Source: Nitrospira sp. UBA5699 (GTDB taxonomy: Bacteria > Nitrospirota > Nitrospiria > Nitrospirales > Nitrospiraceae). From it: a DNA stretch of 11,746 nt. Below the pieces are notes generated by a model. It had not been told where the DNA came from and ran no database searches. It saw only the letters and a list, made by a program, of their open reading frames with translations. Below, piece after piece: positions 7,638 through 11,746 of this stretch (within the stretch, counting starts at the first letter, position 1; each line of letters starts with the position of its first letter). The translations under genes and the position numbers were made by a program. The stretch is taken from NCBI GenBank assembly GCA_002420105.1, contig DIHJ01000105.1, positions 34,330-46,075 on the forward strand. The letters run 5' to 3'.

Positions 7638-7651
7638 GGCCGCAATCGGCC
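7638..7651 (-). promoter_or_regulatory. Small stem-loop in the pilC 5' leader
   Basis: GGCCG (7638-7642) and CGGCC (7647-7651) form a 5-bp stem with a 4-nt loop, some 25-40 nt upstream of the pilC ATG and within the predicted leader. It is short enough to have arisen by chance in GC-rich DNA. No ligand-binding architecture is visible. Confidence 0.2.
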
Positions 7652-7681
7652 AGGTTTTTCGCCGGATTGACTTACGAGGCG

Positions 7682-7710
7682 AGTCTACTGGCGACCCCAA
7701 AACCTGTCAA
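7682..7710 (-). promoter_or_regulatory. Sigma-70-type promoter for pilC-pilS-pilR-ispE
   Basis: The minus strand carries a perfect -35 TTGACA (7710-7705), a 17-bp spacer and a -10 TAGACT (7687-7682, 4 of 6). It lies between the pgsA 3' hairpin and pilC. Transcription would start near 7675, giving a leader of about 60 nt. No sigma-54 motif (GG-N10-GC in the TGGCAC/TTGC context) was noticed here, so these genes look housekeeping-expressed rather than PilR-dependent. Confidence 0.68.
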
Positions 7711-7735
7711 ACAAATGCACAATCTGCGCGCAGTC

Positions 7736-7760
7736 CCGCCGCCGCGTCGGGCGGCGGCGG
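7736..7760 (-). terminator. Hairpin after pgsA, probable terminator
   Basis: A perfect 10-bp GC-only stem, CCGCCGCCGC (7736-7745) with GCGGCGGCGG (7751-7760), closes a 5-nt loop starting 7 nt after the pgsA stop. A 10-base palindrome, CTGCGCGCAG (7724-7733), follows directly on the minus strand. The first T-rich stretch comes only about 20 nt later, so it lacks the ideal U tract. Its position between a stop codon and a promoter still makes transcript termination the likeliest role. Confidence 0.55.
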
Positions 7761-7766
7761 AGCGAA

Positions 7767-8303
7767 TCAGGAGGCGGGAGAACCTGCGCGGCGATAGCCG
7801 CGATAGAGATAATGCAGCCCGGAACTGACGGTGAACGCCATCATGCCGATCAGCAGCGGACTGAGCAACGCGAGGTCCATGTGGTGGGAGCTGAGGAAAA
7901 TCACGAGCAGGACGTAGGCGAGCTGCAAAAAGGTGGTTCCCTTCCCGAGAAACGTCGGCGCGATGTCGATGTTCGACTCGGTGAACTCGGCCACGGCCGT
8001 CCCCAGCAGGAGCATGGCATCGCGGCTCACCACGACGATCGTCACCCAGGAAGGAATCAGGTGAATGCTCGAGAGCGTGATGAACCCGGAGGTCAGCAGG
8101 AGTTTGTCGGCGAGAGGGTCCAGAAACGCGCCGAGGCGCGTCCGCTGATTCGCGGCCCGGGCGATGGTGCCGTCCAACGCGTCGGTGATTCCCGCCACGA
8201 GCAGAACGATCAGCGCCTGGTCAAAGCGTTCATACACCAACAATCCAATGTACACGGGAATGAGGAGGATCCGGAGGATGGTCAGGCTATTGGGGATATT
8301 CAT
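7767..8303 (-). CDS. pgsA: CDP-diacylglycerol-glycerol-3-phosphate 3-phosphatidyltransferase
   Basis: PgsA makes phosphatidylglycerophosphate from CDP-diacylglycerol and glycerol 3-phosphate, the committed step to phosphatidylglycerol and cardiolipin, in the inner membrane. From the chosen ATG (8303) the protein has 178 residues and opens MNIPNSLTILRI, as PgsA proteins do. The complete CDP-alcohol phosphotransferase motif D-x2-DG-x2-AR-x8-G-x3-D-x3-D is present, with Asp41, Asp44, Gly45, Arg49, Gly58, Asp62 and Asp66. Several hydrophobic segments surround it, for example near 8-24, 30-40, 72-105 and 128-165. The frame stays open to an ATG at 8366, but that codon coincides with the -35 box of a strong promoter and has no ribosome site, so the internal start is preferred. 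The pgsA identity within the CDP-alcohol family rests on N-terminus and length. Confidence 0.92.
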   Translation of the reverse strand: MNIPNSLTILRILLIPVYIGLLVYERFDQALIVLLVAGITDALDGTIARAANQRTRLGAFLDPLADKLLLTSGFITLSSIHLIPSWVTIVVVSRDAMLLLGTAVAEFTESNIDIAPTFLGKGTTFLQLAYVLLVIFLSSHHMDLALLSPLLIGMMAFTVSSGLHYLYRGYRRAGSPAS

Positions 8304-8342
8304 GCCGGCATAGGGACGCTCTGGATCGCCATCAGCGGCGAA

Positions 8343-8371
8343 ATGATAGGAGCCCCTGTACGGCATGTCAA
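8343..8371 (-). promoter_or_regulatory. Sigma-70-type promoter for pgsA
   Basis: The minus strand has TTGACA (8371-8366), a 17-bp spacer and TATCAT (8348-8343, 5 of 6 to TATAAT). Transcription would start near 8336, some 30 nt before the ATG at 8303. This rules out the longer reading frame start at 8366 if the promoter is used. Confidence 0.7.
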
Positions 8372-8375
8372 CGTC

Positions 8376-8405
8376 TTGCAGTCGGCCTGGAACCTCCCCT
8401 ATACT
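8376..8405 (+). promoter_or_regulatory. Probable promoter for the 105-residue gene
   Basis: The plus strand has a good -10, TATACT (8400-8405, 5 of 6), preceded at 18 bp by a weak -35, TTGCAG (8376-8381). Transcription would start near 8412, about 38 nt before the ATG at 8450. Its -35 box lies only 4 bp from that of the divergent pgsA promoter. Confidence 0.5.
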
Positions 8406-8437
8406 GAGCCCCGCCGCGGTATCCGGCGCGAATCGTC

Positions 8438-8444
8438 AAGGAGG
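8438..8444 (+). promoter_or_regulatory. Ribosome binding site that fixes the start at 8450
   Basis: AAGGAGG, an almost perfect complement of the 16S rRNA tail, stands 5 nt before ATG 8450. An in-frame TTG at 8447 would be only 2 nt away, so the ATG is the true start. Confidence 0.85.
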
Positions 8445-8449
8445 CGTTG

Positions 8450-8767
8450 ATGAGTTCCCTTGCTTCGCTGTTCAAGAAAGAAGGGCTGGTCGAAAAACAT
8501 CAGATCGAAGGTATCGATCCGAGCGATCGGTATTTCAATCGAGCGGTCCTCGTCAACCGCACCCCGTCCGGCTATGCCGCCAAAGTCATGTACGAAGCCT
8601 TGACCGTCGAAGGCCCGTCACACCCCACGATCACCGCCGCCGTCAAAGAACTGGTGGAAAAACTGCACGCGTTCGGGTTCAGACGCCTGAGAACCAGGGC
8701 GAATTTCAAAGGTGCGAAGTATCTCGCCGAGAAAGAGACCTGGGTCGATTACCAGGACCCCTCCTGA
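8450..8767 (+). CDS. Small conserved-looking protein of unknown function
   Basis: I do not recognise this 105-residue protein. It is the only gene on the plus strand, and it is well supported by a consensus ribosome site at ideal spacing and an upstream promoter. It has no signal peptide or membrane segment and is probably cytoplasmic. It mixes charged and hydrophobic residues: an N-terminal amphipathic stretch (LASLFKKEGLVEKHQ, 4-18), a middle that looks beta-rich (AVLVNRTPSGYAAKVMYEAL, 32-51), a predicted helix with KELVEKLHAFGF (66-77), and a basic segment RRLRTRANFKGAKYL (78-92). The basic end could bind nucleic acid or an acidic partner, but that is a guess. It diverges from pgsA and meets the serine hydrolase gene tail to tail across 15 bp. 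Codon use looks like that of its neighbours, giving no sign of recent transfer. Confidence 0.85.
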   Translation: MSSLASLFKKEGLVEKHQIEGIDPSDRYFNRAVLVNRTPSGYAAKVMYEALTVEGPSHPTITAAVKELVEKLHAFGFRRLRTRANFKGAKYLAEKETWVDYQDPS

Positions 8768-8782
8768 GTCCCGTACTCCCGC

Positions 8783-9886
8783 CTACACGGAGCATTCCCG
8801 ATACACGAGATCGTGAATCACGGGCCGGAATTCACGGATCTTTTCATTCCGATGACTCGGATGGACGCGATTCGAGAGCAGCACCACTTCCAACTCCCGC
8901 CGCGGATCGATCCACAGCGAGGTTCCGGTATAGCCGAGATGCCCGAACGACTCCGGGGAAAAATATCTGCCGGATGAAGAGGGTTCGGTCGGCGTATCCC
9001 AGCCCAACGCCCAGCTCGATTGCGGCACGTGCGGCTGACGCCCGGTGAACTGCCGGACCAGTTCGCGATCCAGCATCGAGGTCTGCCCGCATCGGGCCTG
9101 CAGCCACGCACCGGACACGGCAAGCACGGCTTCCGCCGTGCCGAACAGGCCCGCATGACCGGCGACGCCTCCCATGGCCGCCGCATTGTCGTCGTGAACC
9201 TCCCCGCACAAGAGCCGTCCTCTTCCCTCAGCCCATTCCGTCGGCGCAATCCTCGAGCGATCGATCGGTACGGCGGCCGGCCGGAACAGCAGCGGTCGCG
9301 CGCCAAGCGGCTCCGCCACCGACCTCGCGAAGTATTCGTCCAGGGACATGCCGCCGGCATGCTCGACGACCAGCCCCAGTAATATGAAGCCCAGATCGCT
9401 GTAGAGACTCCGCACCCCTCGTTCGTAAACAAGCGGCTCGTCCCGAATCAGCCGCAGCACGGCGAGCCGTAACGCGGCCGGCTCCGTGCGGCCCGGCACG
9501 CTCCCGTTCGCTTCCAGCCGTTCATGAAGCGGCCTCCACCCGGGAAGGCCCGCGCTATGGGTCAGCAGGTCCCGAACGGTGGCCGCGCCGATCGACGCGC
9601 CCGCCAGTTCGGGGAGCGCATCCCGGATCGGAGTGCCGAGCGCGAGTTTTCCTTGTTGGATAAGCAGCAGAACGGAAGTCACCGTGACCAGCGGTTTGGT
9701 GAGCGAAGCGAGATCGTAGATGGTGGAGGGTTGCACCGGTTCGCCCGGCGGGTCGGTGGACAGCCGGCCGCACCGGATCAGACAACGCATCAGACCACCC
9801 GATCGCACCGCCAGGACGGCGCCGGGGAACACACCCTCCTGCGCGGCCCGATCCATCGCCGCCTGAATTGCGTCCGGTCCTGTCAT
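8783..9886 (-). CDS. Serine hydrolase, class C beta-lactamase-like family
   Basis: A member of the beta-lactamase/penicillin-binding-protein-like serine hydrolases (Pfam Beta-lactamase type), which includes D-peptidases, esterases and beta-lactamases. From ATG 9886 it has 367 residues. The nucleophile motif SLTK (Ser61, Lys64) follows the typical IYDLA lead. YSD (162-164) takes the place of the YxN motif, and HLGYTGTS (316-323) stands where beta-lactamases have KTG. NAAAMGGVAGHAGLFGTA (234-251) is characteristic of this subgroup. No signal peptide is evident, so it may act in the cytoplasm, perhaps on recycled wall peptides; the substrate cannot be read. The frame extends to a TTG at 9958, but that adds no recognisable sequence. 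Neither start has a strong ribosome site, so the start is uncertain. It lies 90 nt after the divIVA-type gene and may share its transcript. Confidence 0.88.
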   Translation of the reverse strand: MTGPDAIQAAMDRAAQEGVFPGAVLAVRSGGLMRCLIRCGRLSTDPPGEPVQPSTIYDLASLTKPLVTVTSVLLLIQQGKLALGTPIRDALPELAGASIGAATVRDLLTHSAGLPGWRPLHERLEANGSVPGRTEPAALRLAVLRLIRDEPLVYERGVRSLYSDLGFILLGLVVEHAGGMSLDEYFARSVAEPLGARPLLFRPAAVPIDRSRIAPTEWAEGRGRLLCGEVHDDNAAAMGGVAGHAGLFGTAEAVLAVSGAWLQARCGQTSMLDRELVRQFTGRQPHVPQSSWALGWDTPTEPSSSGRYFSPESFGHLGYTGTSLWIDPRRELEVVLLSNRVHPSHRNEKIREFRPVIHDLVYRECSV

Positions 9887-9976
9887 ACGGAAAAGTGGGA
9901 ACGAGGCGCGGAAGAACCGATTCCGAGAAGTCCACCCTGCAGCCGTCGGCCGCCTCAACCGACAACGGTGCAGCGT

Positions 9977-10489
9977 TTACAATGCCGGACTCGACTCTCC
10001 TTCAAGCTTGTGCTCCGGACTCGCCGCGCTGTCGTGGAAGGCCTCCTGCTCCTCCACTTCCAGCATCCGCTCGAACGTGCGCAGGGTGGCGCGCAGCCGT
10101 TCCACCATGAGCAGCCGTTGCTTTTGCAGCGCGGACAGATCCCGCTGAGTGTTGGTCAATTCCACCCGCGCCTGGCGCATCAGTTCGCCGGCCTTGAGCT
10201 CGGCTTCTTTGATCACGAGATCGGCTTCGCGTTGGGCGCTGCGCTTCACGTCCTCCGCGAGGGATTGAGCCGACACCAGCGTGTTCGAGAGCGTCGTCTC
10301 GGTCCGCTTCAACTCCGCGAGTTGCTGTTCGAGGAACAGGATTTTCTCGCGCTGCACCGCGTTCTCACGATTCAGCTCTTCGACCGTTTCGCCCAGCTCT
10401 TCGAGAAAGCGGTTGACCTCCTCCTTGTCGTAGCCGCGGAAGCCGACCTTGAACACCATTTGCTGAATATCGAGCGGTGTGATTTTCAT
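9977..10489 (-). CDS. DivIVA-domain coiled-coil protein
   Basis: DivIVA-family proteins bind curved membrane through their N-terminus and assemble through coiled coils to recruit division or polar-growth factors. Residues 1-40 match the domain: ITPLDIQQ (3-10), then FRGYDKEEVNRFLEEL (17-32), with Phe17 and Arg18 at the same positions as the membrane-binding pair of B. subtilis DivIVA. Residues from about 30 to 145 are heptad-rich, with many Glu, Lys, Arg, Leu and Ala, as expected of long coiled coils. The C-terminal 25 residues are acidic and probably disordered. The start is ATG 10489, 5 nt after an AAGGGGG site, not the TTG at 10504 that falls within that site. At 170 residues it is typical. 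It follows yggT by 19 nt; yggS, yggT and divIVA also cluster in Gram-positive division regions. The partners here are unknown. Confidence 0.93.
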   Translation of the reverse strand: MKITPLDIQQMVFKVGFRGYDKEEVNRFLEELGETVEELNRENAVQREKILFLEQQLAELKRTETTLSNTLVSAQSLAEDVKRSAQREADLVIKEAELKAGELMRQARVELTNTQRDLSALQKQRLLMVERLRATLRTFERMLEVEEQEAFHDSAASPEHKLEGESSPAL

Positions 10490-10494
10490 GGCGT

Positions 10495-10501
10495 CCCCCT
10501 T
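10495..10501 (-). promoter_or_regulatory. Ribosome binding site that fixes the divIVA-type start
   Basis: The minus strand reads AAGGGGG at 10501-10495, 5 nt before ATG 10489. It overlaps the in-frame TTG at 10504, which therefore cannot be the start. Confidence 0.7.
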
Positions 10502-10508
10502 CAACAGG

Positions 10509-10805
10509 TCAATTCATCTGTCGCGCGAGATCGTTGAGCGTCTTCACCAGCGCGATCTGCAGGAAACTGATGATCAGAATGGCGATGATCGGCGAGAGAT
10601 CGATGCCCATTCTCCATCCAACCCACCGGCGAATCGGGGACAGGACCGGCTCGGTCACCCGCTCCAGAAACTGCACGATCGGATTCCAGGGATCGGGGTT
10701 CACCCAGGAGATCAGAGCCCGGGCGATGATCACCCACATATAGAGCCATAGCACCGTATCCAGGACCGTCGCCACACCCTGCAGCACGTTGCCCATCACG
10801 AACAT
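10509..10805 (-). CDS. yggT: YggT family membrane protein
   Basis: A 98-residue integral membrane protein of the YggT/YlmG family. The function is not firmly known; bacterial and plastid members are linked to envelope organisation, nucleoid or division-site distribution and osmotic tolerance. Two hydrophobic segments lie at about 8-34 and 68-90. Between them is the hallmark loop NPDPWNPIVQFLERVTEPVL (36-55) followed by SPIRR (56-60), the most conserved part of the family. The ATG at 10805 overlaps the proC stop as TGATG, so translation is likely coupled to proC. A second in-frame ATG sits three codons later and is equally possible. The divIVA-type gene starts 19 nt downstream, consistent with one operon. 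Confidence 0.93.
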   Translation of the reverse strand: MFVMGNVLQGVATVLDTVLWLYMWVIIARALISWVNPDPWNPIVQFLERVTEPVLSPIRRWVGWRMGIDLSPIIAILIISFLQIALVKTLNDLARQMN

Positions 10806-11620
10806 CAGCGTCCCAGCTCCTGCGAGCGTTTGGTCGCGGCCTCGACGGCCCCCATCAGTGTAGCACGGAACCCGCCCTGTTCGAGCTCATGAAGCCCGGC
10901 GATCGTCGTTCCACCCGGCGAGGCCACCCGGTCCTTGAGTTTCGCCGGATGCTCGCCCGACTCCAGCACCATCTTCGCGGCGCCCAGCACGGTCTGCGCC
11001 GCGAGCAGCTCCGCCGTCTGACGCGGCAGGCCCATTTTCACGCCTCCGTCCGCCAGCGCTTCGATGGCCTGAAACACGTAGGCCGGCCCGCTGCCGCTCA
11101 AGCCGGTCACGGCGTCCATCAGCCGCTCTTCCACGGAAATCACACGGCCCACCGCCTCGAACACGGCACGCGCCGTTTCCCTGTCCTCCTCGGAGAGGCC
11201 GCTGCCGAATGCCAGCGCCGTCATGCCCTCGCGCACCAGGGCGGGAGTGTTCGGCATGGCCCGGACGATTCTCCTGACTCCCGACGCCTGCTCGCCGATC
11301 GCACGAATCGTCACGCCCGCCGCAATCGAAATCACGAGCACCCGACTCAACTCGGGTCCGATCTCCTGCAAGACGTCCGGCAGCGCCTGCGGCTTCACGG
11401 CCAGGATCACCACATCGGCCCAGGCAACGGCCTGGCGGTTGTCGGAACCCACGAGGATCCCGAACCGGCTTTTCAACCGATCGCAGCGGGCAGCCACGGG
11501 ATCCGTCGCCCGGAGGGCATCAGGGCGGGAAACCTGTCCGGCAATGAGGCCGCCGATGATGGCTTCCGCCATCTGCCCGCCCCCGATAAAGGCCGTCTTT
11601 TTCGCCATCGGACTAGGCAT
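10805..11620 (-). CDS. proC: Pyrroline-5-carboxylate reductase
   Basis: ProC reduces 1-pyrroline-5-carboxylate to L-proline with NAD(P)H, the last step of proline synthesis, in the cytoplasm. The N-terminal Rossmann fold has IGGGQMAEAIIGGL (12-25) and the cofactor-region AVKP (74-77). RAMPNTPALV (120-129), SGSGPAYVF (175-183) and SPGGTTIAGL (234-243) are the family signatures at the active site and dimer interface. The 271-residue length is standard. The ATG at 11620 has GGAG about 4 nt upstream and overlaps the yggS stop by 8 nt (ATGCCTAG); a second ATG four codons in (11608) lacks this support. The order yggS-proC-yggT is widespread in bacteria. Confidence 0.97.
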   Translation of the reverse strand: MPSPMAKKTAFIGGGQMAEAIIGGLIAGQVSRPDALRATDPVAARCDRLKSRFGILVGSDNRQAVAWADVVILAVKPQALPDVLQEIGPELSRVLVISIAAGVTIRAIGEQASGVRRIVRAMPNTPALVREGMTALAFGSGLSEEDRETARAVFEAVGRVISVEERLMDAVTGLSGSGPAYVFQAIEALADGGVKMGLPRQTAELLAAQTVLGAAKMVLESGEHPAKLKDRVASPGGTTIAGLHELEQGGFRATLMGAVEAATKRSQELGR

Positions 11621-11746
11621 CGCGCGCTCCGAAAATCGCCGTCCCGACCCGCACCAACGTGGCCCCCTCTTCGATCGCCACCGGATAATCGTTCGACATG
11701 CCCATCGAGAGCTCGCCCATGGCGATGCCGGCTATCCCCAGTCCCG
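11613..11746 (-). CDS. yggS: YggS/YlmE-family PLP homeostasis protein, C-terminal fragment (partial)
   Basis: Only the last 44 codons lie in the window; the gene continues beyond the right edge. The frame ends LSMGMSNDYPVAIEEG followed by ATLVRVGTAIFGARDA and a TAG at 11615-11613. The SMGMS-D segment and the RVGTAIFG ending are the C-terminal signature of YggS/YlmE/PROSC proteins. These fold as a TIM barrel, bind pyridoxal 5'-phosphate and keep its free level balanced without known enzyme activity. Its stop overlaps the proC start by 8 nt, so the two are probably coupled. The PLP-binding lysine lies outside the window. Confidence 0.93.
   Translation of the reverse strand, partial: GLGIAGIAMGELSMGMSNDYPVAIEEGATLVRVGTAIFGARDA

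Noticed and set aside
8304..8366. N-terminal extension of PgsA from ATG 8366
   Set aside because: The extra 21 residues look unlike PgsA, the codon lies in the -35 box of a strong promoter, and no ribosome site precedes it.
8755..8771. Bidirectional terminator between the convergent genes
   Set aside because: GGAC (8755-8758) and GTCC (8768-8771) give only a 4-bp stem with mismatches and no T run.
9887..9958. N-terminal extension of the serine hydrolase from TTG 9958
   Set aside because: It has no ribosome site, signal peptide or family similarity in the added 24 residues. The shorter ATG start is more likely, though not certain.

Overview
The window looks like one end of a contig from a GC-rich Gram-negative bacterium, most probably Nitrospirota (Nitrospira-like). 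That placement is an inference from three things: high GC, the gene order pilC-pilS-pilR-ispE-prs-rplY-pth, and a yggS-proC-yggT-divIVA string. It rests on no search. The genes are core housekeeping and cell-envelope genes. Twelve of the thirteen read on the minus strand, so transcription runs from high to low coordinates. I found no mobile element, CRISPR array, tRNA or rRNA, and no convincing new system.

Reading in the direction of transcription from the right edge, the first block (11746 to 8783) holds the C-terminal end of a YggS/YlmE PLP-binding protein, then proC, yggT, a DivIVA-domain gene and a class C beta-lactamase-like serine hydrolase. The first three genes overlap by a few bases or one base, so they look translationally coupled. 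The block joins proline synthesis to factors linked with cell growth and division.

Between 8783 and 8304 lies the only plus-strand gene, a 105-residue protein I do not recognise. It meets the hydrolase gene tail to tail and diverges from pgsA (phosphatidylglycerophosphate synthase). The divergent gap carries two back-to-back sigma-70-type promoters.

The next block (7767 to 2208) is pgsA, then a hairpin and a clear promoter (TTGACA, 17 bp, TAGACT), then pilC (type IV pilus inner-membrane platform), pilS (membrane sensor kinase), pilR (sigma-54-dependent response regulator) and ispE (isoprenoid precursor kinase). pilS/pilR and pilR/ispE overlap, so ispE probably shares the pilus transcript.

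The last block (2207 to 1) starts with a TTGACA-type promoter and a structured leader of about 140 nt. It encodes prs (PRPP synthase), rplY (ribosomal protein L25/Ctc with a long charged tail) and the first ~44 codons of pth (peptidyl-tRNA hydrolase). pth runs into a poly-G/poly-C tract at positions 1 to about 91, which is almost certainly a sequencing or assembly artefact at the contig end.
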